NCBI GenBank assembly: GCA_942486035.1
Contig: CALNXK010000039.1
Location: 2,113,501 to 2,177,500, forward strand
DNA length: 64,000 nucleotides
Source of the DNA: Porites lobata
Taxonomy: Eukaryota > Cnidaria > Anthozoa > Scleractinia > Poritidae
Reading direction: 5' to 3'
Numbering within the stretch: the first letter of the stretch is position 1; each line of letters begins with the position of its first letter. The notes under the pieces were generated by a model. That model did not search any database, was not told where the DNA came from, and worked only from the letters and a program-made list of their open reading frames with translations. Positions 31,501 through 40,558 of the stretch are shown piece by piece. A program made the translations under genes and the position numbers.

Positions 31501-33912
31501 CCTTCAGGAGTCGTAATCGCTTCCTGTAAACAGTGTATGTCACGTTTAAGGAAATGTGGGGAGATAAGTTCAGAGAATTTGTGTGTTGATATTGGGGCGC
31601 AAAGGGTCAGTGCAGAAACACAACAACAGGCCTGCCATGGTTTTTTTTTAAGTTAACAGTTTATGTCTTAAATAACAAAACTGGAACATTTTTTTTTCAT
31701 TCAATTAATGCAAAGACACATTTTAAGCTTTTCAAAAAGCTAGTAAATAGCGTGAAATAGCCCCCTTAAACAGTGGAATTGAAAAGGTTGCATTTATTTT
31801 TTAGGCTCTTCGTGTGTCCATGGAAGAACAGCGTCAGCGACAAGAGGAGGAAGCCCGGAGAGCCACAGCGGTCAGTGGCGATGACACGCCCACCCCCCAG
31901 GCTCCCATTGCAGACAGTGAAGAAGCAATGCTTCAACAGGCTTTATCCATGTCTACTCCACAGACACCAGTGTTTGATTTCAGTGCTATGACGGAAGAGC
32001 AGCAGATAGAGTATGCCATGAGGCTGTCGCTTCAAAACATGGAGGCAGAGTCAGGGGCTGACGGTGAGAAGGATGTAGAAAAAGACAAAGATGAGAAGCA
32101 AGAACAGGTTGGAGCCACTGCTATGGAAACAGATACACAGGTCTGAGTTCTCTTCTTACTTTTCTTTTTTATTGAAAGGTGCAGTAGTTTTCGAGTATCT
32201 TATTATAGAAAGTTAACGCTGCATGAAATGAACGCGAATTTCAAAACAAATTCGCGTGAATTTAAGTCGGGACGGGGGTTGAATTTAAGTCGGGACGAGG
32301 TTGTTTCAGCTCAGCTGTTTTTGTTAGAGCTGGCGAAAATTGCGGAAAATATCCGCAAGAAGAAGGAGCCGAACTACTGCCTTAAAAAGTAGCGTGAACA
32401 GAAAAAGAATTTCGAATAGACTTAACTAATTTGCCCAGTAGGGATGGGGTTACTCCTGGGAATTCTTGGTGGGGTGCGCCGCCCGGTTCTCCAAATCCTG
32501 ACCTTATTTCAGACCCAAAAATGTCATTTTCCATACCCGTTTTCAGACCTGGCCTTTAGGCAGAAATTACTTCATCATTACCTAGATCAGAGCGCATGCA
32601 AAAAATCTCTTCAAATGCATTTCGAATTTGCATATTTCTATTTTTCTTATTCATTTGGAATTGAAACGATAAATACTTTCATACGTTCCCGTAGTTCCCT
32701 CGAAAACCATACCCGATTCCAGACCAAAATGGGCAAAGTCTAGGCCCGTTTTCAAACCAAAAAGGCCCCAAAACCTTACCCCCTGGGACTGCATTTACCT
32801 ATACGGCTTATATAAGGGAGTACCCCCCCCTGGTAATTTGCTGAGGAACTGCCAAATGGAGATGGGAACTTAACTTCGATCGAGGTAAGCATTTTTTCTT
32901 AAGTAAGAATTATTTTAAATGAATAAAACAATTATTGAATGCGGCTTTCGTATGATCCGAAGAATTATTTAGATCGAGGAGGGTGTTTAATATTTTACTC
33001 GGAACTCCTTAATTCTTTGGATCAGGGGAGCTCCCCCTGCTTTGGATCATACTTAGCCTCATTCATTAATTAACGTTGCTAAACATCCCATAAAAGTCTG
33101 AGTTATCTAATTTAGTTCTAACGTTTGAGCCTTTCGACATAACACTATCGCGTTGCAATTCAAATGAGACCCCTTCTTCCCTTTTTAGTAGTTCATAAAA
33201 ACATTTCAAACGTGTGATACTCCTGAATTTCGTTTTGGAACGCCCTTGGGAAAGTGGCCTAGAGCAAGCTGTTTGGGGGACCCAGGGAGGCGGGGAAAAA
33301 GGTTTTCTCTCCCGCGCCCCGATTCCCCCATGGAGCTACAATCTTGGATAAAAAGTGTTAACAATTTTGCACTTCCTTACCCACAGAACGCCTATACTGC
33401 GGATTTGGCACCGCTATGGCCCCTCCCCTCGCCCACGCTGACCTTGTTTTCTTAGTCGGGATCAAAAATGAGCCAGCCGGACTTCAACATTTTTGTTTTG
33501 GGGGGGAAGGGGAAGTATTTGTAGTTGCCAGTGCTTTCAGGAGCTTTATCTTAAACTAGACATAGTAACGTCCATTTTTCTCAACATTTTTGTCCAAGAT
33601 TGTAGCTCGCAGGCTAGTGGGAAAGAAGTGCAGTGTCTCTGTAGTGACATTTGTTTTATTTCTTTTTCTTTTTTGTGTGTGTATATTCAGGGAGATGGGA
33701 CTCAGGACATCACAGAAGTCATGTCCGATACGGACTTCATTCAAAACGTTCTTAAGAATTTACCCGGAGTAGATCCCAGCAGTGAAGCCATTCAAAAAGT
33801 CATGGTATCACTCGCTCAGCAAGATAGCGAAGATGCTAAAGGCAGAGATGACCAAGATGAGCCCATGGGCGAGGAGGACACCGACAAAGACAAGAAAAAA
33901 GACAAAGAATAA
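13514..33912 (+). CDS. PSMD4: 26S proteasome ubiquitin receptor PSMD4 (Rpn10)
   Basis: Eight exons: 13514-13539, 13635-13775, 27175-27286, 28539-28625, 29872-29940, 31214-31426, 31805-32140 and 33691-33912. All introns are GT-AG and the frame is kept to a TAA stop, giving 401 residues against 377 in human. Rpn10 is the intrinsic ubiquitin receptor of the 19S regulatory particle; its VWA domain docks at the lid-base interface and its UIMs bind polyubiquitin. The VWA domain covers about residues 1-190, with VDNSEWMRNGDFLPTRLQAQ and the basic GKNHKMRIVVFVGSPVE. UIM1 is LALALRVSMEEQ, formed across exons 6-7, and UIM2 is IEYAMRLSLQ (about 280-298). A third UIM-like stretch, EEAMLQQALSMS, lies between them. 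The tail is charged and Lys/Asp/Glu-rich. Intron 2 is about 13.4 kb and packed with transposons; at the exon 2-3 junction the protein is one residue shorter than human. A poly(A) signal AATAAA is at 34033. It probably shares a promoter with the BTB gene. Confidence 0.96.
15500..17750 (-). pseudogene. Decayed transposase of the long-TIR element
   Basis: Coding similarity is spread over several minus-strand frames broken by frameshifts and stops, so no intact protein is made. From N- to C-terminal: a basic Tyr-rich segment (17750-17475); a Cys/His-rich segment with CPNHCYKFAL and HSETCGYC (17258-17100); IMDWAMKFIQLRYREKQSDW (near 16900); LRSDEAGCYHN (near 16640) followed by DYSEPQYGKD; and a C2H2-like finger C-x4-C-x12-H-x5-H at 16095-16021. 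Invariant Asp in the IMDWAMKF and LRSDEAG blocks is compatible with an RNase H-like DDE/D catalytic core, but this is inference. I recall similar proteins as abundant in cnidarian and fish genomes; the exact family needs a search. Confidence 0.72.
18261..18371. mobile_element. Small MITE nested in the right inverted repeat
   Basis: Ends GGCCCCGGTTGTTCAAA and (complement) GGCCTCGGTTGTTCAAAG bound 111 bp with repeated CTATCC-A-TGGATAA motifs. Flanks AGATCT and AGATGT may be a 6-bp target duplication. The left arm of the host transposon lacks this insertion, so it came after the host element. Confidence 0.7.
19005..19190 (-). repeat. tRNA-derived SINE
   Basis: On the minus strand, 19185-19114 folds roughly like a tRNA: GGCTTGC pairs six of seven with GCAAGAC, box A is TAGCTCAATTGGTTAGAG, box B is GGGTTCAACTCC, and the loop CTTGTAT would give anticodon TGT. 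Anticodon and T stems are poorly paired, so it is not a working tRNA gene. An AT-rich tail follows (19113-19005). A related tail without the tRNA head is at about 19245-19380. Confidence 0.65.
19419..19664. mobile_element. MITE with TAGAGAGATTAAGATTCA ends
   Basis: Inverted repeats of about 46 bp begin TAGAGAGATTAAGATTCA on both sides and continue through GTTTACG and AAACGGCAAA with few differences. The 246-bp element is non-coding. Target duplication not resolved. Confidence 0.65.
19880..20037. mobile_element. Near-palindromic hairpin repeat
   Basis: The 158-bp segment is almost its own reverse complement, starting GGTCAAAATTATATTCAGG and ending in the complement of GGTCAAAATTAAAATTCAGG, with a centre near TTCATGAATAATTAG. 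The left half of a related copy lies at about 10722-10800, where a different MITE has inserted. Confidence 0.65.
20045..23240 (-). mobile_element. Ty3/gypsy-like LTR retrotransposon remnant
   Basis: Diverged direct repeats at 20045-20165 and 23045-23165 share GGGATTTTCCATATCCCACC and are remains of LTRs in minus orientation; the right one may reach about 23240. Reading the minus strand inward from the right LTR comes a primer-site-like TGGTGACCTCGACATGA, then gag (22654-22041) with a degenerate Cys/His knuckle. A protease-like ALWDTGAQVCIIS lies near 21690, a reverse transcriptase piece at 21351-21100, and a C-terminal integrase tail with YWVRREGGRGKQR near 20920. RT runs almost directly into the tail, so the catalytic RT motif, RNase H and integrase core are deleted. 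Stops and frameshifts also break gag and pol. It is inside PSMD4 intron 2. Confidence 0.78.
23440..23515 (-). repeat. tRNA-like SINE head
   Basis: The minus strand reads like a tRNA-derived promoter: AGCGCTCGCCTCCCACTAAT as a Gly-like anticodon arm, followed by a B-box-like TTTGATTCAAGTCC. The A box is degenerate. It is probably a SINE remnant, not a gene. Confidence 0.45.
24090..24199. mobile_element. Hairpin MULE-like MITE, copy 3 (perfect palindrome)
   Basis: Two 55-bp arms are perfect reverse complements about a single central A at 24145. Ends read TTCCCTGCTAGCAGAGG. The element is flanked by 10-bp direct repeats ACATCTAACT at 24080-24089 and 24200-24209. The outer 17 bp resemble copies 1 and 2 at 6528 and 8309, but the inner arm is unrelated. 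Perfect arms suggest recent insertion or conversion; the hairpin could also challenge assembly. Confidence 0.8.
25621..26338. repeat. Three tandem copies of a ~239-bp unit
   Basis: The word CAGTTAATG followed by GAGGTGAGCATGTCCCAATT (or GGGGTGAGC) recurs at 25631, 25869 and 26108, giving periods of 238 and 239 bp. Copies 1 and 2 are close; copy 3 is more diverged. Each contains inverted CCCAA/TTGGG motifs, including an ACTACTTTGGGAAACATA block that is degenerate in copy 3. It lies inside the 2.8 kb element in PSMD4 intron 2. Confidence 0.8.
26695..26890. repeat. Dispersed repeat, copy 1
   Basis: The block from AACCCTTTAAGCCC through GTGATCAGCATCAAATTTC and GGTCATGAGAATT matches about 39770-39965 (opposite outer ends, same internal orientation). 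Non-coding. Confidence 0.5.
27322..27549. mobile_element. Tc1/pogo-like MITE with TA target
   Basis: Inverted ends CAGTGCGACCGGGAAAAC and (complement) CAGTCAGACCGGGAAAAC bound 228 bp, flanked by TA at both sides. It lies in PSMD4 intron 3, 35 bp after the exon 3 donor. Confidence 0.75.
27550..28538. other. PSMD4 intron 3, remainder
   Basis: Rest of intron 3 after the nested MITE. AT-rich, with a T/C-rich stretch at about 28160-28230; no exon or RNA gene recognised. Confidence 0.5.
28876..29045. repeat. Dispersed repeat with GTGAAAGGTTTGAACCCAGG
   Basis: This unit recurs at 48238-48400 in the same orientation and, rearranged, at 29598-29740. Shared words include GTGAAAGGTTTGAACCCAGG, CGACAACCTGTGCGG and CATCTTCAGAGTCAAAG. 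Open minus-strand frames across it are conserved between copies (TSVTVNNNS-QDYVH), but function as protein is not established. It lies in PSMD4 intron 4. Confidence 0.6.
29598..29740. repeat. Rearranged copy of the GTTTGAACCCAGG repeat
   Basis: The first 20 bp (GTGAAAGGTTTGAACCCAGG) are in the same orientation as the 28876 copy, but the rest (GACTCTGAAGATGACTGCCG onward) is inverted relative to it. This implies an inversion or template switch within the unit. Confidence 0.55.
30463..30640. repeat. Repeat with GGCCATTGAGGAGAGGTTT motifs
   Basis: The segment has internal inverted similarity (AACCTCTCTACAATGGCCAC against GTGGCCATTGAGGAGAGGTT) and resembles 51725-51790 in the adducin gene. It is probably an old MITE whose ends I cannot fix. 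It lies in PSMD4 intron 5. Confidence 0.5.
30641..31044. mobile_element. Pogo/Tigger-like MITE
   Basis: Ends CAGTCGAACCTC and (complement) CAGTCGAACATC, flanked by TA on both sides. TTTTCGATTATCCG occurs near each end in the same orientation. These features fit the pogo/Tigger group of Tc1/mariner. It lies in PSMD4 intron 5. Confidence 0.75.
32440..32830. repeat. Dispersed repeat with GGGGTTACTCC / GGGAGTACCCC ends
   Basis: A block in PSMD4 intron 7 bounded by GGGGTTACTCC and GGGAGTACCCCCC. Related GGGAGTACCCCC or GGAAGTACCCC ends recur near 38470, 39662 and elsewhere, so it belongs to a dispersed family. No ORF is convincing. Confidence 0.5.
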
Positions 33913-34032
33913 CCACCGTCTCTCTCTTTGTAAATACGCTTTGCGCTTAAACGAGAAATTTCCGAGATTGTGGCGCTTGTAAAGAGTTTTGTGAAAGTTA
34001 TGCGACAGTATTGTTTCCTAGCTATGACGGTG

Positions 34033-34038
34033 AATAAA
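34033..34038 (+). terminator. PSMD4 poly(A) signal
   Basis: AATAAA lies 121 bp after the PSMD4 stop codon and is followed by a T-rich stretch. It is the first canonical hexamer downstream. Confidence 0.65.
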
Positions 34039-34136
34039 TCAGTCAGAAGTAATTTCTTCTAAGTTGGTTGCAGTGATTTCTTATTTCATAATTTTTTGTC
34101 ACGCTGAAGATAGCTGCCGTTCAAACGTGTTTGATT

Positions 34137-34498
34137 GGCCGTTTTTATGCTAGAGACGTAAAAGTCGTCTGGCGTCTAGTGCAAAAACGGTAAATAAGAC
34201 AGACCCATTTAACGTCTGACGACTTTAACCTCTCAGACGTTAAATGCGTCTAGTATAAAAACGGGACGCATTTATGTCCAAATGATACAGAGACGACTGG
34301 AAAGAGTGAGTGTTGCTTATCATCATCATTATTATTTTTTATTATTATTATTTTTTATTTTTTCAGAAAACTCTTCAATTTTTTTAAAGTTATCGTCTAC
34401 TTTTATGCGTCCAAGTCCAGTTTTTACACCAGTCTACTTTAGCGTCTCAGACGTTAAATACGTCTAGAAGACTTTAAAGTCTTTAGCATAAAAACAGC
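34137..34498. mobile_element. MITE with GGCCGTTTTTATGCTAGA ends
   Basis: Ends GGCCGTTTTTATGCTAGA and (complement) GGCTGTTTTTATGCTAAAG, with multiple internal ACGTCTAG/AGACGTTAAA words in both orientations. About 360 bp, just past the PSMD4 poly(A) signal. Confidence 0.65.
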
Positions 34499-34889
34499 CA
34501 TTGTTAACTAAATTGGTTTAATTGTCCGCTGCATTCGGTTCATTCGGTCTGGGAACCACCAACTCTCAGCTCGAGAGATTGGAATGGGCAGATGCTTTGT
34601 TAATATACATTTTATGTATTTTAGTTCGTACACTTATATATAAGGCCCCGGTTATATGGAGTAAACCTGTTTCGGGTAGAAGGGTTACACCCTTAGCCCG
34701 GTCAACTATAGCGAGCGACGAAAGGTATTGTGGGTGGTTTTGAGTTCACTGTTTTTCAAAGAAATTTGAAAGAATGGCACGAGAGGCCCGTGCATGTGAA
34801 AATATATACATAGACATGCACGCGATCCAAATATAATCTATACTGCTAAACACTAGGTTTTTCTCTCAAAGTCGGTTCAGCGTAAATAC

Positions 34890-35113
34890 TAGACTGCAAA
34901 ACAGTCCGTATTTTTGCGTATTCAAGTACGGGCGAGCAGTCAAACAAAAGGTCTGGAACGAGGCTGAAAACATAGAGAGAGACTGGGGAGAGACGCTAAA
35001 AATACGCCTCAGGCATGTGAGGCGAGCGCGCTTGGCGCGCGCAATACTCTTCCGCCACGCTTTACCGATTTCTTTACTGATTTTGAGAAAAAAACTGACT
35101 GTTTTGCAGTCTA
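34890..35113. mobile_element. TAGACTGCAAAACAGTC MITE, copy 1
   Basis: Terminal inverted repeat TAGACTGCAAAACAGTC at the left with its complement at the right. The body contains GCGTATTCAAGTACGGGCGA and a GC-rich GCGCGCTTGGCGCGCGC palindrome. Near-identical organisation to 40281-40558. Confidence 0.75.
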
Positions 35114-35506
35114 AATATAAATTTTGAAAAAACACTGATAGCTATCTTAAAGAGTTTACCCGGAGAGGCATTGAGAAATAATAAGACTATTCCTGGCTCT
35201 GTAGCTTTTAAACTTGACATCGAAAGTCCTAGCATGAGCTCTGTCCTGTAAGATCTTAGCAAAAAGTGACGGACAAAGGAGCTCACGGTGAACCACAAGA
35301 ACTCCAGGTCACGCAGCTGGCGCGTTGGAAAAAGAAAATATTCTCACTGCGTACATAATTGGCCCATGACGCGCTAAATAAGTAACTCCTTTATATTCCG
35401 TCGTGTTAGGCGTGCGCGCTAGTGGCCTGATGCATTACAGCCCTTGCTTAGAATTTCTTGGTTTTTGCCTTTTGGCCAGTTCAACGTTGACGTCGCACAC
35501 CCTCAT

Positions 35507-35692
35507 TAGCCTGATTTATCAACAGAACGGGAACGTCAGTTGACGACGGCGCGCGCAAATCAAATAACTGGCTTGACAAGACGCTTGATCAATGGCCGAG
35601 CGACAAATTGGGCACCGGAAGTCGAGTTTAGTCCTTTCCGTACGCTTTCCCGTCGTCAACTGACGTTCCCGTCCTGATGCTAAATCAGCCTA
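35507..35692. mobile_element. MITE with TAGCCTGATTTA ends
   Basis: Arms of about 43 bp start TAGCCTGATTTA and (complement) TAGGCTGATTTA and share ACGGGAACGTCAGTTGACGA. Total 186 bp, non-coding. Confidence 0.7.
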
Positions 35693-36167
35693 TTATTTGG
35701 CATGCCTATTGCCCTGGCCTGGCAGTCGCAGTTTCCTCCCATAACTTGCCATTATTATACGAGTTTTAGTTCTCGCATCCCCTCACCCACCCAGCCCACG
35801 TAAAGCTCCAGTGCACACTGCGCATCCATAAGAAGGCGCTGTTCGGGAAATGAGCCCGCGCTCCTACCAAATGTGCCTCCCGTTGGGAAGCGGGGGTGGC
35901 GGGGTAGGGAGGCGAAGAGACTGATGACATATCAGACTAGATCAAGCGCGGGGGAAATCCTCTTTTTTGCGTAAAAAGAAAAGTTAAGAAAGTTTCACCC
36001 GGCTGAAAAACGACCCCAGGTAGCAGGTGAGTTGGAGACAAAACAAACCAGTTCCAACAAATTGAACTTTTGGTACGCAGTTAAAAGGAATTTTGGTGAT
36101 TACTGTAAAAAGGAAAAAAAACGAACATTTTATAATTCCAATGGAAGTATAGAAACATGAAAACAAT

Positions 36168-36350
36168 AGGGCCGTTTGAAACGAGGAAAACTAAGACGCG
36201 TCCTAAATAAGACTCAAACTATCCCGTATAAACAGCACATTTCGTTTGCAATTTAGCTTAGACGCGTCTTATCTAAGAACAGCCCCTAACACCTCTTCTT
36301 CGATACGACGCGATAGTTTGCGTCTTATTTTTCCTCGTATAAATGGCCCT
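36168..36350. mobile_element. MITE with AGGGCCGTTT ends
   Basis: AGGGCCGTTTGAAACGAGG on the left pairs with CCTCGTATAAATGGCCCT on the right. Internal AGACGCGTC words occur in both halves. Confidence 0.6.
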
Positions 36351-37405
36351 TATGAATTTGGTCAGTTGTCAAGGATTCAGGTCATGCAAAGGCGGACGAA
36401 ATTTTAATAAGCAAGGTCCGACATTGTGTCTCGGGGGAAAAAAAATAATCACCTTTTGCCTCATTTTAGAGCAGTTCATGTGTCATACCCTTTAAAAAAA
36501 AATGAGTAGAATTTCCTGATCTTAATGACGTATGTTGTTTACTCAGTGGAGTCATAAGGTGGTTGCCATGTGTTTGCCTCGGGGCACAGTAGCGAAACCA
36601 GTTGTTTGTTTGTTTGTTTGTTTTTCAAGGTAGTTTTGCGTATTTGTTAGTCGGTGCACAAAAATGACTACACTAAAGGAGATGTGCTTGTTAAAGCTGG
36701 GATCAATTGCGTTTAAAAACTTGAAAGCAATAAAAGACGGTGGAGAATAAATTAGCGAGTTTTAAAACATGTGGCTAACTGTCATCGACCCGAGAAAATA
36801 TTTTCAGTATTTTGTTACATAAGTTACAGGCTTCGCCTTGTAACACTTTCTGAGTGTTCAAAGTAATTATTTCCAGCTTGATCCGAGAAAGGTAAAATCC
36901 AGCCAATCTAATGCAGAAATAATTTCAAAACCAGCGTAGCAACGGTGCTAATTTAGAATTGCAAAAACGTCGCATTTTTAAGTTTGTCATAGAGTTGGTC
37001 TCTCGCCTCGCGTGTTAACTCGCGCGAATACACGACGCCTCACGCCTTCCATTCAACATTTCTAGCCTGCGTAGTTGTCGACCGTATTAGGGAAGAGCCT
37101 AGGGGACTAACCAAAGACTTTTTATCAATACAGTTAATCCCCGTTAATACGCACACCTTCTTTTCTTGTAAGCGTTATGGGCTTCTTCTCTAGTAACGAA
37201 AAAAGCGGGGCAAGTAGCAGTTGTTTTAAATTTGTCCTGTATTGTTCCCTACTATAAATTCACAAATATTTGAAGCTTTTAAAAAATAAATCTTTTTACT
37301 GTTATTTTCCAAAATTATTTACAAGTTCACTTTGACGAGTTTTAGTAGAGCTTGCGTACAAAGCGCTTCTCCGCCTCGAGTTCGTTCGGTAAGTCGCTGT
37401 CGAAA

Positions 37406-37501
37406 TAGCCAGCGTGGCGGGCGTTAAAAGGGGAAGGGGAAGGGGATTTGGGCGCCCCAATTCCCCTCCCCTTCCCTTTCGAACGCCTGCCACGCAGGCT
37501 A
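37406..37501. mobile_element. Hairpin element, TAGCC...GGCTA
   Basis: TAGCCAGCGTGGCGGGCGTT pairs with GAACGCCTGCCACGCAGGCT; between them are GGGGAAGGGG and its complement. The whole 96 bp is close to palindromic. Confidence 0.65.
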
Positions 37502-39194
37502 CTCTCGAAAGATCTTGTCAGGCGTATGCAAGAGCTCCAGTCAATTTTAAAATGTTGCAAGGCCTTGTCCATCGATCTGATTGCTATATTATGCTGGGTT
37601 ACCAGCATAACAAAGCAATCATATATCATCCTTGATATTTACAGTGTTAATATACTTTATCAGTTAACCTTAATGCTCTGCAGTTCGAGAATAGCAGGCT
37701 ATATAATATGTCCATACTATAGTGGATAGCCCCTCGAGCCGGTACGAAAAGCTATCCGGTCAGTACAGTCTGACTTTTTATGAAAATTTGCAAATATGTT
37801 AATTCCCCTATCCGGTATAGCATGAACACCTATACGATATGTGACTCTCCACTCCGTTAAAGAAATTGCACCTAAATCACAGTGTCCTAAGTAGTGTTAA
37901 CAGAAGTCCTATCTTGTATGGTTCTCGTACCGGCGCAAAAGCTATCCGGCATAATATGAACATAGCCTTAAAGTAGTATAGGCAACAAGGTTTTCTCTTG
38001 GGCGGGGGAGGGGGGTGAAATCTTAAAATGAAGAGGATCACCTCGTCCTCCTAGGGGTAGAAATCGCTATTGTTGAGTTCTTCTAACAAATGCAAAGGGT
38101 CCGTTTCTCGAAAGTCCCGGTACAGTTTTCTGTTCCGAAAGAAACTGACAGTTTTATCATTAAGTCTGCAAAACTATTGAAACCCTCCGGTGGAAACAAG
38201 CTAAGAACGCTGCATCCCTTTTTACAACTGCTGTAACTGGCTCGTGTTTTGCATAAAAAAAAAGTGCGAAAAAAAGGAGTCTTCTTATTTCCGGAGCCAT
38301 AAGCTGCGCCTTTAAAATTGTTTTGATAAAAACTGTTTAAATAATGACAGCCAAGACAGATTTCCCTTCCAATTCTCCCTATTCGTGAAATTAATATCCT
38401 TTCACTGACATGAAGCCTGAAAAAGGTACCCCTTTGGGGGGCGGAGCCTCCCCATATAAGCAATTATAGGGAGTACCCCCCTAGTTGACGACCTCTATAA
38501 TTATAATGATAATTTCCTTAATTATCAGGACTTTCGAGAAAACTGCCAAGAAAAAGGCCCACTATAAAGACTAAGAATGTTCAGAGGAATCCGGTGTCAT
38601 GAACGGTTTAAGAAGTTTTCGTAGTTTTGACTGACCAAAGCCTCCAAACCTTTTTTAATTTTTATTACCAGCAAACAGTTTGCTTTTTTACCGACTTGGT
38701 GACTAGATAAAAACTCAGGACCATCTTTAACTTAGCTTGATGGACACGCCCTCTATTTTCTCTGCTTGAGCGCGCGCGCGTGCCGAAATGAAAAACAGTG
38801 GTGTTAATGCGCGCGAGCTCCCTAATTAAAAATTGTCGCGGAAAAAGGGGTAGAGAAAACTTCTATGTATAGGCTAGCTTAAAAAGAAATTTTGTTCAAG
38901 TTCAATGTCAAAGGAATGGAAGAGTACGGAGACAAGGATACTTACAAAAATGACAGTTCGGTGTAATGAAATATTAAAATTAAATGTGTACAAAGGGATG
39001 CGGCACGCTAAAAGTATTTATATATCTTACTGCTCAATAAAGCTGTCAGTTCGGGCCGGTAGCAATTAAGACTAATGGGTTTGGGATACGAGCAAATTGG
39101 CCAAAGAAACGCTAGCGCCGCCGTCCGTCAATAATATTAGTATAAGATCAAAATAAACGTATATATTTTATTGTCGTTCTTGTAGCTGAAAACA

Positions 39195-39351
39195 TAGCCT
39201 GTTCCAGGTTCCAAGATTGTGGTGGAAAGTCGTTCAGTAAATAAAAAGAAATGCGAAAAACCTGCGCGGGCTGGGGAGAGACAGGGATTATTGTCACTTT
39301 GCTCGTTTTAATACGTCCCCACTATACTATCTAAGAGCCTGGCACAGGCTA
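39195..39351. mobile_element. TAGCCTGTTCCAGG MITE, copy 1
   Basis: Ends TAGCCTGTTCCAGGTTCC and (complement) TAGCCTGTGCCAGGCTC bound 157 bp. The same ends bound 58699-58900. Confidence 0.65.
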
Positions 39352-40280
39352 CTGAAAACAGGCAGTTTTAACAACTTGAAGAGTTTGTGTTTAGACGTGT
39401 TTAACAGTTTTGTATACAAATAAGGATGACCAGCTTATATTAGTCAAATCAGAAATTTACATAGATAATTCCTTTCACATACTTTAACTAGTGACTGATT
39501 CCAGGCTCCTACTTTCATATACCAGGAGCCTCCCGTACTGCATTAGCCTGTGAACAGAGCCCCCCTCCCCTCAGGAAAAATCGGATTTTTACTGCATAAA
39601 CCTGATGCTTGAGAAAGGTATCCCTTTCAGGCGGAACCTCCCCTAGTGGGCCATTATAGGAAGTACCCCAAGCCTTTTTCTCATAAAATACGTTCACTTC
39701 TGCTTTAATTCAGTCTAACAAATCCATACGAATGTAATTTGTCATCCACCCAGCCTTGATCATATCAGTATTAACCCTGATCAGCGTCAAATTTCTCCTT
39801 GTAATATCACTGCTTTATAAAACACAGTGGTCATGAGAATTGAGGGCCTGATCACACAAGATGAATCTAACTGATACTTCAACAAATTCTGCCCACTGCA
39901 TCTATTAAAAACATATAGGGACAACAAATGAGAATTTGAATTTTGATATTATGGTTTAAAGGGTTAAGTTTACTGATAGCTAGGGAGGAAAATCGGAGCC
40001 GGGTCCCGAGCCAATTTCTTAGGCCGAGTAAATTTCGTGGCCGTAAACTTTAAAACGCTTCGCTAGTGCTTCAACCTCTGATCCGACTTCTTCTTTGATT
40101 TACCTTTGGAGTCAGAGTTCAATCTCAGGAATCCAACGGAAAGTACAGATGTCACTTTTCCTAATGGCGGCGCTGGATGACCTGAATAACTGAGACAGGT
40201 TGGTCGAATCCTGGGGGGGACAATCCAGGGGAAGTTTGGCCTCGGTTGTGCCTCCGAAAGCCTTCAAAACCTAACCCTGT

Positions 40281-40558
40281 TAGACTGCGAAACAGCCCGT
40301 ATTTTTGCGTATTCAAGTACGCGCGACAGACATATTAAATATATATATAAAAAAAAAAAGTACGCGCGAGCAGTCAAACAAAAGGTCTGGAATGAGGCTG
40401 AAAACAGAGAGCGAAACTGGGGAGAGACGCAAAAAAATAGGCCTCACAAGCCCTTCGGGCGTGTGAGGCTCGCGCGCCTCGCGCGAGTAAGACTCTTACG
40501 CCACGGTTACCGATTTCTTTACAGATTTTGAGAAAAAAACGGACTGTTTTGCAGTCTA
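40281..40558. mobile_element. TAGACTGCAAAACAGTC MITE, copy 2
   Basis: Ends TAGACTGCGAAACAGC and the complement of TAGACTGCAAAACAGTC, with flanks AACCCTGT (40273-40280) and AACCCTTT (40559-40566) as a probable 8-bp target duplication. Compared with copy 1 it carries an internal duplication of GTACGCGCGA separated by a TA-rich microsatellite. Confidence 0.75.

Larger units (their letters stand above)
36351..40280. other. Intergenic, repeats only
   Basis: No gene is recognised. The interval holds a GTTT microsatellite near 36602, a hairpin (37406-37501), GTACCCC-type dispersed repeats (about 38405-38480 and 39540-39675), a TAGCCTGTTCCAGG MITE (39195-39351) and a repeat copy (39770-39965). Predicted short frames such as 38083-38463 lie in repeat sequence and have no support. 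Confidence 0.5.

Noticed and set aside
36600..36625. GTTT microsatellite as a regulatory element
   Set aside because: Simple repeat with no context suggesting function.
38083..38463. 126-codon minus-strand ORF
   Set aside because: It overlaps a dispersed GTACCCC-type repeat and shows no conserved domain.
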